DNA of 64,000 nt from an uncultured Oscillospiraceae bacterium (GCA_944387065.1 CALXDM010000001.1:248001-312000), one strand, 5' to 3'; positions 1 to 8,071 are shown, numbered from the stretch's first letter. Notes: generated from the letters alone by a model not told the origin. Numbers and translations are program-made.

Positions 1-77
1 CCTGGGCTCTGCTCTGTAAGTCCCAGCACCTTGACACGCTCATCCAACTTGCCGGTGTCCACATGTTCTGTCGCCAT
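1..77 (-). CDS. Phage head-closure / head-tail joining protein, N-terminal fragment
   Basis: The first 25 codons of a leftward gene run off the window edge. The ATG overlaps the TGA of the upstream connector gene by one base (TGATG), which indicates translational coupling. The visible residues include GKLDERVKVL, a start typical of the small siphovirus head-tail joining family (PF05521-like) that follows the gp6 connector in HK97-type phages. The call rests mainly on position after gp6 and on this short N-terminus. Confidence 0.5.
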   Translation of the reverse strand, partial: MATEHVDTGKLDERVKVLGLTEQSP

Positions 78-415
78 CATGACACCCCCAAATCCGCAAG
101 CGTCTGCGGATTTGTAACCGGCCGGGTCTGCTTAAGTTGGTTGAGCAGTAGCCGAAAGGCTGGGTTGTCCTTCAGCGACTCGGTGATGGTCATACCCCGC
201 TTGTCCCAGTTGTCCAGCACCATGGCATTGACCGCCAGGTCATACCGGGCCCGGCCTGTCTCTCCCGCCGGCTCCACAATCCCGGCGTCCGCCAGGTACT
301 CCACCGCCGACTCATAGAAGGCCGGGATCAGCGTCTTGACTTCAGGGTCGTCCGCCAGCTCGGTGAGCTTGCAGTAGGCCAGCAGGCTGGTCTTTCTATC
401 CTCGCTCAGCGCCAT
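77..415 (-). CDS. gp6-like head-tail connector protein
   Basis: A 112-residue protein directly downstream of the major capsid gene. It has the layout of phage gp6-like connectors (PF05135/QLRG type): helical N-terminus, internal Ala-rich helix around residues 30-65, and a C-terminal LLNQLKQ helix. It would form the ring joining the portal to the tail. The last 11 residues (NPQTLADLGVS) are not what connectors normally end with. They are encoded by a 24-bp palindrome that also lies inside the DUF3102 gene of this prophage, so the C-terminus looks like a recent addition. Function is inferred from synteny and helix pattern. Confidence 0.75.
   Translation of the reverse strand: MALSEDRKTSLLAYCKLTELADDPEVKTLIPAFYESAVEYLADAGIVEPAGETGRARYDLAVNAMVLDNWDKRGMTITESLKDNPAFRLLLNQLKQTRPVTNPQTLADLGVS
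89..114. repeat. 24-bp palindrome, copy 1 of 3 (inside gp6-like gene)
   Basis: Arms AAATCCGCA and TGCGGATTT flank the six-base spacer AGCGTC at 90-113; one further C/G pair extends the arms to 10 bp. The same arms with a spacer ending GTC recur at 11975-11998 and 19024-19047, all inside the prophage. This copy encodes the C-terminal tail of the connector protein. Confidence 0.8.
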
Positions 416-427
416 GACCGCCAGCCA

Positions 428-1690
428 TTACTTCCCCCCACCAGCGGTGGATTTCGCGCTGGTAGCAGGCAGCGTGGCCACCACCATGCCCTTGTGGACG
501 ATCAGGTTACCGCCCACCATGGCATCTCCCAGGATGGTGTACATCCGCTCTACGGCCTTGACAGACTCATCCACCCGGATGGAGTAGGGGCCGAACAGGC
601 CCAAGATGTAGTTCATGGGGCTGCCGTACAGCATGGTCTGGATGGCAGCCGCCCCGGCGGTGGAGGCGGACAGGGCGGTGAGGGCGGACACGATGGTGTA
701 GGGCACGAAGTTGCCCCCGTCCTCGATCATGCCGGTGTTGGGGTTGCCCTCGTCGGGGTGGACCTTGTACACCCGGTTTTTGTCCGCCGTGCCTCGGATC
801 TTGCCCATGGCCTTCAGGTCTGCCTTGTTCAGGAACAGCCGGGCGTTGCCCGCGATTTCCTCGTCCCCGCCGTAGGCATAAAACAGCTCGTCCAGCGTGT
901 TCTCGTCGATGGCAGAGAGGTTCACCGAGGCGAAGATATCGTTGCCCGCCTGGTTCTTGGCGTTCTTCATACCGAACATGTCAGGGGTGGCCTGGCCGTC
1001 GCCGTTGACGGTGAGCTTGGCCAGCTCTCGGCGCATGGCCCGCATGGCCATGCCGAAGATCTTGGCGTAGTAGTTGGCCGGAGACAGCCGGCTGATGTTC
1101 CGGTCCACATAGTTGGTCACGTTCAGCTCATACGGGCTGATTTTGGCCACCCCGAAGGTGGGGTCGGCAGAAGCGGTCCGGGCCTGCCCCGCGTTGGTGC
1201 TCACCTTGCCCCCCTTGGCGTCGCTCTCGGTGATCACGTAGGGTTCCAGCAGGGAGCCCATCCCGGACAGGTCCTGGACCTGCACCTGGTCCACGATGGA
1301 GCTCACCGTGGTCTCCAGGTTGTCCCGGATGTTGGCACCCGCCCCGGTGGGCTGCACCAAGGTGCCGGTGGCCAGGGTGATGGACTTGTTCACGCCCCAC
1401 AGCGCTTTCCGGACCTCGCCCACGCTGAAGGACACCTTCTCTCCCTTCATGAGCTGGCTGCCCAGCTCCTCAACCTTGTCCTTCTCCACCTGGGGATCGT
1501 CTGCCTTCTCCAAGAACTTCCGGTCCTGCTCCTCGATCAGGCTCTGGATAGACTTGATCTCGGTGTTCATGTTCCGGACTTGCTCCATGGCAGAGCCATA
1601 GTCCTCCTGCTTGCCCGCCTTTAGGGCGGTCTCCGCCGCCTCCAGCTGGGCAGCGCGCTGCTGCTTGAGTTCAATCAGTTTGCGTCTCAT
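428..1690 (-). CDS. HK97-family major capsid protein
   Basis: 420 residues. The N-terminal 90 residues are a charged coiled-coil scaffold (delta) domain, followed by a shell domain with the HK97-fold series: the LVQPTGAGANI strand, the SPYELNVTNYVDRNISRLSP region, an MRRELAKLTVNGDG spine helix, and an A-domain ending in GPYSIRVDESVKAV. The ATG at 1690 is preceded by GGAGGG and overlaps the protease stop by 20 bp; an upstream in-frame start would add about 42 residues with no ribosome site. It follows the portal and protease genes in the standard HK97 order. The scaffold domain is presumably removed by that protease. Confidence 0.92.
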   Translation of the reverse strand: MRRKLIELKQQRAAQLEAAETALKAGKQEDYGSAMEQVRNMNTEIKSIQSLIEEQDRKFLEKADDPQVEKDKVEELGSQLMKGEKVSFSVGEVRKALWGVNKSITLATGTLVQPTGAGANIRDNLETTVSSIVDQVQVQDLSGMGSLLEPYVITESDAKGGKVSTNAGQARTASADPTFGVAKISPYELNVTNYVDRNISRLSPANYYAKIFGMAMRAMRRELAKLTVNGDGQATPDMFGMKNAKNQAGNDIFASVNLSAIDENTLDELFYAYGGDEEIAGNARLFLNKADLKAMGKIRGTADKNRVYKVHPDEGNPNTGMIEDGGNFVPYTIVSALTALSASTAGAAAIQTMLYGSPMNYILGLFGPYSIRVDESVKAVERMYTILGDAMVGGNLIVHKGMVVATLPATSAKSTAGGGK

Positions 1691-2405
1691 CTTCGCTTCC
1701 CTCCAAATTAAATCGGTTTTTCTCCAGCTCCAGCAGGGCCTTATCTGCCCAGCTGGTATCATCTCCGGGGCCTCCCCCCGGTGGGTCTGTATTCTCAATC
1801 GGATCAGCGCCGCCATACCGTTTGGACTTGATGATCCCCGCCTCCTTCTGGGCGGGCACCGCCACCAGGCTCACCTCGTAAGCGTCCCTGGGGTCGTCCA
1901 GGTCAAAGTGGCACAGCTTGCCGTCATACTCCTGGCCGCCGCCGTGCTTGCACAGGGTCTCCAGCTGGTTGACCCCACAGATGGAGCAAGTCACCCGGGC
2001 CACCGCCACCCCAACGGAGCACTCCCGGAGCATCCCGCTCTCAATGGCGGCGATGGTCTCCGCCGTGCCCTCCGTCCGGGGCATGTAGCAGCGCAGCACC
2101 AGTCGGCTCACGCCACTCTGGGTCTCCACCTGGGCGGCATACACCCGGGCGGTCTGCACCCCGGCGCTCCAGCTGTGGTCCTTGAGCACCGGCTTGCCCA
2201 CATACAGCTGGGCCAGAGTCTCCAGGCACTCCTTGGTAAACCGCTCATAATCCCGGTCTACCTGGTCGTCACAGGCCGCCAACCGGAAGACAAACACCTC
2301 TTCCGCCGCCAGCGGCCGGAGAGCCTGGGCGTTGATCAGCGTCAGATCCCCCTCGTCCACGGTCGCCGACTTCTCAATGCGGGCGGCCTTGCAAAACTCG
2401 TTCAT
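1671..2405 (-). CDS. Phage prohead (capsid maturation) protease, HK97-type
   Basis: 244 residues. A His in GKPVLKDHSW (about residue 83) and a Ser in RECSVGV fit the His/Ser catalytic pair of HK97-like prohead proteases. A Cys-rich insert (CSIC ... CKH ... C) resembles the zinc-binding insertion seen in Firmicutes phage versions. The start at 2405 is chosen over 2429 because the purine-rich GAGGGGAGTGAGG lies just before it. It sits between portal and capsid genes and overlaps the latter, as expected for a protease that cleaves the capsid scaffold domain. Confidence 0.82.
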   Translation of the reverse strand: MNEFCKAARIEKSATVDEGDLTLINAQALRPLAAEEVFVFRLAACDDQVDRDYERFTKECLETLAQLYVGKPVLKDHSWSAGVQTARVYAAQVETQSGVSRLVLRCYMPRTEGTAETIAAIESGMLRECSVGVAVARVTCSICGVNQLETLCKHGGGQEYDGKLCHFDLDDPRDAYEVSLVAVPAQKEAGIIKSKRYGGADPIENTDPPGGGPGDDTSWADKALLELEKNRFNLEGSEDETQTD

Positions 2406-2425
2406 ATCCTCACTCCCCTCAAAAA

Positions 2426-2477
2426 GCAAAAAGCGCCTGAGTCAAGGGCGGGTCTCCCCGTTCCCGGCTCAGGCGCT
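2426..2477 (-). terminator. Leftward terminator-like hairpin between portal and protease genes
   Basis: A perfect 10-bp inverted repeat (AGCGCCTGAG at 2432-2441, CTCAGGCGCT at 2468-2477) is followed in the leftward direction by five Ts. An additional GAGCCTGAGCC motif sits 16 bp upstream (2494-2504). The same two-part arrangement recurs at 6948-7028. Partial termination here would lower protease and capsid expression relative to the portal. Confidence 0.55.
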
Positions 2478-2507
2478 GACCCTTGCGGGCTCTGGCTCAG
2501 GCTCACG

Positions 2508-3791
2508 TTATTCGGTTCCGCCACCTCCGGCCCGGAGTATGCTCAGCTCTGGCCACCTGGACAGCGGCACATAGTTCAGACTGGCCCGATGCTCATCCCC
2601 GCCCTCCACATCGGGCAGGTCCTCCAGCGCCCGCACATCGTTGACGGAGAAGGTCCCTCCGTCCAGCATGATCCTATACCATTCCGCCCGGGCAGCGGTG
2701 TCTCCTTTGAGCTCGGCCATCATGTTGACCCGGAGCTCCACCCCGTTCCGCAGCTCCCAGTCGGTGAGCAGCTTGTAGCTCAGCTCCTCCTCGTACTGGG
2801 TGACGATAGGGTGGAGTGTACCCACCACGTACTCGATGGCGTTCTGCTCGTTGGAGCTGTACGACTGCTCGCCCTCCTGAAGCTTGTAGAGGGGCACCCC
2901 GAAGTACCGGGCCAGGTCCTTCACGCTGACCTCCTGGCTCTCGATGAACTGGGCGTCGGCATTGCTCCCCGTCATGGGCTGGTAGGTCAACCCCAGATCC
3001 AAGATGGCCACCCGGTGGCTGTTGCTGGGCCCCATGTGGACCCGCTCCCACTCCTGGCGAATGATGTCCCGTCTGGTCACATAGCTGCCGTCAGCGCGCT
3101 GGAGGCACTTGCCGTCCGGTCCCTTGGCATAGCCCCCGATGTCGGAGTCCGTCTTGAGCACCCCGGATGGCTGCCCACCGTTTTGATAGTAGCTTAAGCC
3201 GTACTGCTGTTGGGCCCGGGCCGCCCGGACAGACTCCCCGGCCCGCTTGAGCACACTCATCCCCACTAGGCCGTCCCAGCTGGCCCCCTTGACGTGGACC
3301 ATATCCTCGTTGGGCAGGCGCATGGTCTCCCCTGTCACCGGGTGGGTCACGTCATACCACACCCGCCCGGCCAAGTCCCGCCAAGGCTGCACCAGCCGCC
3401 AGGGCACCGGGATCAGCTCCTGGGGCCGCCCCGTCCGCGCAGACCGCACGACCCACAGGTAGCCGTTGCCTCCCTCCAGCCGGCAGGTCTCCACCAGCTT
3501 CTTGGCCACGCTGGGGCCCATCGCCTCGTTGGGCCTGGTGTTGAGCAGGTAGAGCAGGGGGTGGTCGATCCGTTGCCGGGTCCGATTGTCAAACAAATAC
3601 ATGGGCAGCTTGGCGATGGAGTCGCTGAGGATCTCCACGCACCGGTCCACCACGCTCAGCTTGCGGGCATAGTCCTCCGTCACCTCGGTACCGCCAGCCG
3701 GGTACCCAGCGGCGATCAGGTCCGCCGCGGTCAGGAACTTTTCCCGCACCGGCGCACGGGCCAGGGCCCGCAACCCTTTGGAGAGGCTCAT
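2508..3791 (-). CDS. Phage portal protein, HK97/SPP1-like
   Basis: 427 residues matching the HK97-type portal family (PF04860). Family-typical segments are visible: VVDRCVEILSDSIAKLP near residue 50, HPLLYLLNTRPN near residue 78, a GNGYLW strand, MVHVKGASWDGLVGMSVL and LARYFGVPLYKL. The protein forms the dodecameric DNA entry ring. Its ATG overlaps the stop of the small membrane gene upstream by 4 bp. It ends in a Gly-rich tail just before a terminator-like hairpin. Confidence 0.92.
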   Translation of the reverse strand: MSLSKGLRALARAPVREKFLTAADLIAAGYPAGGTEVTEDYARKLSVVDRCVEILSDSIAKLPMYLFDNRTRQRIDHPLLYLLNTRPNEAMGPSVAKKLVETCRLEGGNGYLWVVRSARTGRPQELIPVPWRLVQPWRDLAGRVWYDVTHPVTGETMRLPNEDMVHVKGASWDGLVGMSVLKRAGESVRAARAQQQYGLSYYQNGGQPSGVLKTDSDIGGYAKGPDGKCLQRADGSYVTRRDIIRQEWERVHMGPSNSHRVAILDLGLTYQPMTGSNADAQFIESQEVSVKDLARYFGVPLYKLQEGEQSYSSNEQNAIEYVVGTLHPIVTQYEEELSYKLLTDWELRNGVELRVNMMAELKGDTAARAEWYRIMLDGGTFSVNDVRALEDLPDVEGGDEHRASLNYVPLSRWPELSILRAGGGGTE

Positions 3792-3967
3792 CCGTCATCA
3801 CCTCCGCTCAGACTTGACAGCACCGCCCCGGCCATGGCCAGCACGCCCCCAGTGATGAGGCCCACCGGCAGGTAAATCATCCCGGCCCCCACCGCCACCG
3901 CGGCGGCCCCGGCCACCAGCACCAGGTCCACAGTATACCGGGCCAGATTCTTCAGCAATTTTCTCAT
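3788..3967 (-). CDS. Small hydrophobic phage protein between terL and portal
   Basis: 59 residues. A short basic N-terminus (MRKLLKNLARY) is followed by two hydrophobic stretches (residues 14-32 and 34-52), probably two membrane helices or a hairpin. GGGGGAATGGT precedes the ATG. Small membrane proteins of this type often sit between the large terminase and portal in HK97-type Firmicutes phages; the function is unknown. It is translationally coupled to the portal gene by a 4-bp overlap. Confidence 0.65.
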   Translation of the reverse strand: MRKLLKNLARYTVDLVLVAGAAAVAVGAGMIYLPVGLITGGVLAMAGAVLSSLSGGDDG

Positions 3968-3977
3968 ACCATTCCCC

Positions 3978-5711
3978 CTACATTCCCCAACCGGGCCGTT
4001 CCATAGCCGCCGCAAGGTCCGGCTTCTGGTTCTGGGCCATGATGGCCGTGGCCATGGCGATGATCCAGGCCACCGTAATGTCGATGCGGCCAACGCTGCG
4101 GTTTTTCATAGGCTTCATGTTCTCGTTCCCGTCCACAGCGCACCGCACGTTGCCAAAGCACCATCGGGCGCAGGTGTTGTGGATGTGGAGCATCTCGTGG
4201 CTCCGGATCAGCCGCTCCAGCTCCTTCATGGCCGGGCTCATGTGCACCATGGTCTGGGGGATTTCCACCACCGCCTGTCCCCGCTCGCTCAGGCGCTGGG
4301 TCAGCGTCCGGGACAGGTAGGGGTCCACCCCCAGCAGTTCCAACTGGTAGGTCTCCGCCGCCTGGACGATGGCCTCCTCCACCTGGACAAAGCCGATCAT
4401 GTCCCCCTCGCACAGGTCGATAAAGCCCGCCCGGGCCCAATCCCGATAGGGCACATGGTCCCGCTGCTCCGCCTCCAGCACCCCCTCCTGGGGCCGCCAG
4501 GCCTGGAACAGGGCCACCCAGGTGTCCAACCCACGCTGGGGCGGGAAGATGAGCACAAAGGCCGTCAGGTCGGTGGTGGTGGACAGGTCCAGCCCTCCAT
4601 AGCATTGCTTTCCCGTCAGGTTTTCCCGGACCCATTCCTCCCGGTCGGCCTTGGCCGATGGGCCCGTCTGGGTCTTGTCGTACAGGGTCAACGGCAGCCA
4701 GCCCACGTCCTTGGTGGCGATCCACTGGTTGAGCCGCAGCCAACGGAAATTCCGCTCCGCCGCCTCGCTCTGCCGGGCCGCCCGGGCGTCCGCCCGGAAC
4801 TGCCGCGGCTTAATGGTCACCCCATAGGAGGGGTTGCACCGCTTCCAAAGGGCCTCGTCGTAGATGTCCAGGGCAGCGATCTTGTCCGGGTCGTCCCCGG
4901 TCAGGATGCTGATGCCGTACATGATGGGGCACCACTGGGGATCATCCTCATCCAGGGGCTGCTCCGGTTCTCCCCGGCGCCAGGCCAGCAGCCGCCGGCA
5001 CTTCTCGTGGATCTCCCAGCCGATGCTCTTTCGGTCCGGGTCGTCTCCAGCGGTGGTCAGCACGATCACCGCCTGCTGCCGCCGGGCGGCGTCCGACCCA
5101 GTGGTGAGCACGTCCCACAGCCGCCGGTTGGGCTGGGCGTGGAGCTCGTCGATGATGATGGCCGAAAAGCTGTACCCGTGCTTGGTATCGGCGTCGGAGG
5201 AGTAGACCTTCATAACCCCGCCAAACCGGGTGCGGATCTCCCGAACGCTGTCTCGGCACCAGGCCAAAGGCCTGTGGGCCGGCTGGCTCAGGGCGGTGTG
5301 CTCCACCATGTACTTGGCACACTGGTAGATGATGTCTGCATTGGTCTTGTCTGCGGCGAAGATGCCCACCTGGGGCCGTGCCTCTCCGTCCGCCAGCAGG
5401 TGGTTCAAGCCCAGGCCGGCGGCAAACTCGCTCTTGCCGTTCTTCTTGGCGATCTCGTCATAGAGGAACCGGCGGTAGCGCACCCAGCTGCCATCGTCGT
5501 CCAGCACCTGGACGCCGTAAAACTCCCGGATGGCCTGCTCCTCCCAGGGAAGCAGGGTAAAGGACTTGCCCGCCCATTCGTTCTGGCCGAACACCAGCAG
5601 GGAGAAAAACCCCAGGACCTGATCCACCGCCTCCTGGCTGTACCGCAGCTGGGCCCCGTCCTCCGGCTTTGGCACATGGACGTATGGGGTCAGCCAGATC
5701 ATGTCAGGCAC
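3978..5711 (-). CDS. terL: Phage terminase large subunit
   Basis: 577 residues. The ATPase half shows a Walker-A-like KKNGKSE at 89-95 and Walker B IIIDEL at 185-190, with the TTAGD coupling region after it. The nuclease half begins with GGLDLSTTTDLTAF, supplying the first metal-binding Asp, and continues through GVDPYLSRTL. Length and motif order fit the HK97/T4-like Terminase_1 family (PF03354). It pumps DNA into the prohead and cuts concatemers, partnering the adjacent TerS, whose stop it overlaps by 8 bp. Confidence 0.93.
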   Translation of the reverse strand: MPDMIWLTPYVHVPKPEDGAQLRYSQEAVDQVLGFFSLLVFGQNEWAGKSFTLLPWEEQAIREFYGVQVLDDDGSWVRYRRFLYDEIAKKNGKSEFAAGLGLNHLLADGEARPQVGIFAADKTNADIIYQCAKYMVEHTALSQPAHRPLAWCRDSVREIRTRFGGVMKVYSSDADTKHGYSFSAIIIDELHAQPNRRLWDVLTTGSDAARRQQAVIVLTTAGDDPDRKSIGWEIHEKCRRLLAWRRGEPEQPLDEDDPQWCPIMYGISILTGDDPDKIAALDIYDEALWKRCNPSYGVTIKPRQFRADARAARQSEAAERNFRWLRLNQWIATKDVGWLPLTLYDKTQTGPSAKADREEWVRENLTGKQCYGGLDLSTTTDLTAFVLIFPPQRGLDTWVALFQAWRPQEGVLEAEQRDHVPYRDWARAGFIDLCEGDMIGFVQVEEAIVQAAETYQLELLGVDPYLSRTLTQRLSERGQAVVEIPQTMVHMSPAMKELERLIRSHEMLHIHNTCARWCFGNVRCAVDGNENMKPMKNRSVGRIDITVAWIIAMATAIMAQNQKPDLAAAMERPGWGM

Positions 5712-6189
5712 GTTTCCGACCTCCCTGGATCAACTCGAGGAATGGATTGTCCTCCTCCCCCGCCTGCTTGCTGTCCGGCACCACCAGCCGGCAACGGCTG
5801 GTCACTGTGAGGCCCATATCGTTAGCGCAGTTCCGGGCCTGCTTGAAATGCCGCTCCAGCACCTTACCCCAGGAGTCCGCCCCCTCCTGGTCCTTCCGGC
5901 CCAGGGCCTTGTCCGTCTCCTCTGCGGCGACGAGATACTGCCGCTGGGCAATGAGATACCGCCCCAGGGTGTCCCCATCCAGGTCGGTGTACAGCCCCGC
6001 CGCCAGCAGCTTCCGCCCCAGGGCCCGGAAGTCCTTTCGCAGATCCTCCGGCACCCACTTGGGCACCTGCACCGTCTTGGGGCGCTCCACCTGCACCTCC
6101 CCGGCCCGCCGCTGGGCCTCCTCGGTCTTTGACAGGTGCTTTCGCCCCTTGGCCTTGATCACATCCGTCGGCTGCCTCATTCCCGACAT
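5704..6189 (-). CDS. terS: Phage terminase small subunit, P27 family
   Basis: 161 residues resembling P27-type small terminases (PF05119). The basic N-terminus ends in KAKGRKHLSK, followed by VPEDLRKDFRALGRKLLAAGL, then the YLIAQRQYL helix and the long ERHFKQARNCANDMGLT helix. It recognises packaging sites and regulates TerL. The ATG at 6189 lies just after the remnant of a methyltransferase gene. The C-terminal EEDNPF motif also occurs near the end of the helicase in this prophage. Confidence 0.88.
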   Translation of the reverse strand: MSGMRQPTDVIKAKGRKHLSKTEEAQRRAGEVQVERPKTVQVPKWVPEDLRKDFRALGRKLLAAGLYTDLDGDTLGRYLIAQRQYLVAAEETDKALGRKDQEGADSWGKVLERHFKQARNCANDMGLTVTSRCRLVVPDSKQAGEEDNPFLELIQGGRKRA

Positions 6190-6198
6190 TTCATCACC

Positions 6199-6354
6199 TC
6201 ATACACATTTCGGCATCCATTCAGCAACACGTTGGCAAGCCACGTCATAATACTGCTTGTCCATTTCAAACCCAACAAAACGCCGACCGCTGTTCAGACA
6301 AGCAATTGCGGTCGCTATTGTGCAGCCTGATGCTGCGAGCCAACTGGCGTTCAG
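6199..6354 (-). pseudogene. C-terminal remnant of a phage DNA methyltransferase
   Basis: The frame ending at the TGA at 6199-6201 translates to a recognisable methyltransferase tail. A degraded motif-I-like segment (SGCTIATAIACLNSG) is followed by RRFVGFEMDKQYYDVACQRV, the usual ending of phage-borne N6A/N4C methylases. The frame closes at 6355-6357, leaving at most 51 codons and no catalytic D/NPPY, so it is a broken relic between the HNH gene and TerS. A competing frame with an ATG at 6379 gives a 37-codon ORF of no recognisable type. Confidence 0.6.
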
Positions 6355-6544
6355 TCAAAGTCATCACCCCCTTGCACAAATTCATGTGGGGAAAAAATCC
6401 CACACGAAGGTAGGCTTGCGGTCTTACACCTTCCCGCCGAAACTTTTTTGCCCCGGGGGGGAGGGTGAAGGAAATTTGCAAAAATTTCTCGCCCAGGCGC
6501 GCCTGCGCACCCAGGCCGCACGCCCGCGCCCAAAGCTGGCCCAC
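6355..6544. other. Non-coding stretch between HNH and terS; possible cos region
   Basis: No convincing gene is present. The leftward strand holds a run of seven Cs and GGGG followed by CAAAAAAG at about 6440-6462, next to strongly GC-rich sequence. In HNH-encoding cos phages the cohesive-end site usually lies exactly here, between the HNH gene and terS. Identification as cos is inference from position only. Confidence 0.3.
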
Positions 6545-6925
6545 TTACCGTCCTCCGCCGCCGGAAATTTTCCTACGATTTTGCCACAACTCCCGCATGG
6601 TCTTGCGGCTGTGGCAGGAGTGGCACAGGCTCTGGAGATTGTCCCGGGCGGTGAACAGCGCCCAGTCTCCTTTGTGATCCTGGATGTGATCCACGTCGGT
6701 GGCTGGTGTCCGTATCCCGTGACGGGCGCACTCGCAGCAGAAGGGCTCACGGAGCAGCCGCCCCGGCCGCAGGTCCTCCGTCCAGATGGGCAGCGAGTAC
6801 CAGCTGTGCCACTGGGCAGACTGGCGGCGATCGGCCTGCCTGGGCTTGTGCTGAGCACAGTATCCATCCCTGGTCAGCACACCGCAGCCAGGGTATCGGC
6901 AAGGCCTGGACGGCTTTAGAGCCAC
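6545..6925 (-). CDS. Phage HNH endonuclease
   Basis: 126 residues with a complete HNH signature: DVDHIQDHKGD (about residues 78-88), ARDNLQSLCHSCHSRKT (about 93-109) and a second CxxC-type pair in FCCEC. It starts with GTG at 6925, seven bases after GGAGGTG. Such proteins are encoded beside terminase genes and work with the terminase to cut cos sites. Position immediately upstream of terS supports this. The N-terminal CRYPGC and YCAQH cysteines suggest a small zinc knuckle. Confidence 0.9.
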   Translation of the reverse strand: MALKPSRPCRYPGCGVLTRDGYCAQHKPRQADRRQSAQWHSWYSLPIWTEDLRPGRLLREPFCCECARHGIRTPATDVDHIQDHKGDWALFTARDNLQSLCHSCHSRKTMRELWQNRRKISGGGGR

Positions 6926-6947
6926 GGGCTATCACCTCCGGGCAAGC

Positions 6948-7000
6948 AAAAAAGCGCCCAAGCCACGACTCCCATTCGGGTGGTCATAGGCTCAGGCGCT
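6948..7000 (-). terminator. Leftward terminator overlapping the end of the Cys-rich gene
   Basis: AGCGCC (6953-6958) and its imperfect partner GGCTCAGGCGCT (6989-7000) form a stem followed leftward by six Ts. It repeats the two-part motif seen after the portal gene, with GAGCCTGAGCC located 17 bp before the stem (7018-7028). Here the motif is read through as the last codons of the Cys-rich gene. Confidence 0.5.
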
Positions 7001-7195
7001 TGTCGGATCTCGACGTTGGCTCAGGCTCTGGTCGATATTCACGATGGACTCCTGCCCGCATCGTTTGCAATACACTGGCAGGTCCTTGGCCACTGTCCCC
7101 GGCCCAAGCCGGAGCACTTTCTGTCTCCCACAAGCTGGGCACATCAGCCATCCATCCTTCACCGGTAGTTTACCATGCTTCTCGCTTGGTTGCAA
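6992..7195 (-). CDS. Small Cys-rich zinc-ribbon phage protein
   Basis: 67 residues with two CxxC pairs (CPACG about residue 19, CKRCG about residue 43) separated by LRLGPGTVAKDLPVY. This pattern fits short single-zinc-ribbon proteins found in many Clostridia prophages near the replication/packaging boundary. The start is TTG at 7195 with a weak GGTGGAAAG site. The last eight or so codons overlap the terminator hairpin, so the true C-terminus may have been recast by that element. Function unknown. Confidence 0.6.
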   Translation of the reverse strand: MQPSEKHGKLPVKDGWLMCPACGRQKVLRLGPGTVAKDLPVYCKRCGQESIVNIDQSLSQRRDPTSA

Positions 7196-7264
7196 TACTT
7201 TCCACCCTCTTTCTCAATAGTCTTTCCATTTGTTATACATGCTTGCAAGATCTAAATATAAGAG

Positions 7265-8071
7265 CTATGCAGTTTTGCGCTTCCGCCTCTCCGGTGAGTA
7301 CCGCCATGGCGTCAGATCCAGATCCGGATCGGTGGAAACCTCCAGAGGCACCTGATAGTCCTCCTGGTCTGGCATGAGATATTTAATAAATTGATAGTTC
7401 CCAAATTCATTGACCGTCGTTCCCTCATTTTCCAAGATATAAGAGCCCGGTGGCGCTTGCAGGGTCAGAATGTCGGGCACTGTCTCCGCTGGAGGTGCTA
7501 CCGCCTTGGCCAGCCCCCTAGACGCAGACCAGTTTCGGGCCCCCACATCCACCCTACCATATTCTCGGGGCTCCTTGGTAAGATACCGGACCAGCGCTGG
7601 GAATTCCCGAGGGCGAAGGTTTTGCATCAGCACGATCCCATTCCCCCAGAGGGACCGAACAGGCTCCATGTCCTCACCAGTCCCGTTGACTACCATGTGA
7701 TGATGGATGCGCCCCTCACCATGCTTATCCTCTGTCACATAGACATAGCGCAGGGGCTGACCCCGTGGGCGCCTATGCTCCCGCAGGGTGCGGATGAATT
7801 TTTTTACCTGCTTGACAGCCCCGTCCCGGCCGGCTGGCAGGTGCTCCTCATCATAGGTCAGAGTCACCAGCCAGTCGTTCCGGCCGAAGTTCGCGAACAG
7901 CAGACACTCCAGCCGCTGGCAGCTGGTGCGCAGGTTGATAGCCTGTCGGGCGGTGGAACTGGCCCGCTGCTTCTCCGCCCTGGCCCGGGGTGAATCAGTC
8001 GGGGCGCATCGGTCATAGAGCACAGCGTAGCGCAGACGGCCAGCCACTACAGTACGAAGCACTTTAGCCAT
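7265..8071 (-). CDS. HUH-type (rolling-circle Rep-like) endonuclease domain protein
   Basis: 268 residues. Three motifs in the right order for the HUH superfamily are visible: WLVTLTYDEEHLPAG (70s), GRIHHHMVVNG with the His triad at 123-125, and LVRYLTKEPRE with a Tyr near 163. This arrangement resembles the rolling-circle replication-associated (G2P/ORF2-like) proteins of phages and plasmids. The start at 8071 is favoured over the GTG at 8080 because GGGGTGAGG is correctly spaced from it. Its presence beside a DnaB/initiator replication module is unusual; nicking for transfer, replication or packaging are all possible. Confidence 0.65.
   Translation of the reverse strand: MAKVLRTVVAGRLRYAVLYDRCAPTDSPRARAEKQRASSTARQAINLRTSCQRLECLLFANFGRNDWLVTLTYDEEHLPAGRDGAVKQVKKFIRTLREHRRPRGQPLRYVYVTEDKHGEGRIHHHMVVNGTGEDMEPVRSLWGNGIVLMQNLRPREFPALVRYLTKEPREYGRVDVGARNWSASRGLAKAVAPPAETVPDILTLQAPPGSYILENEGTTVNEFGNYQFIKYLMPDQEDYQVPLEVSTDPDLDLTPWRYSPERRKRKTA

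Noticed and set aside
494..1624. Long rightward open frame opposite the major capsid gene (also 1611-3197, 4179-5810 and similar)
   Set aside because: Antisense shadows of GC-rich genes; composition is Gly/His/Leu/Val-biased, with no ribosome sites and no recognisable domains.
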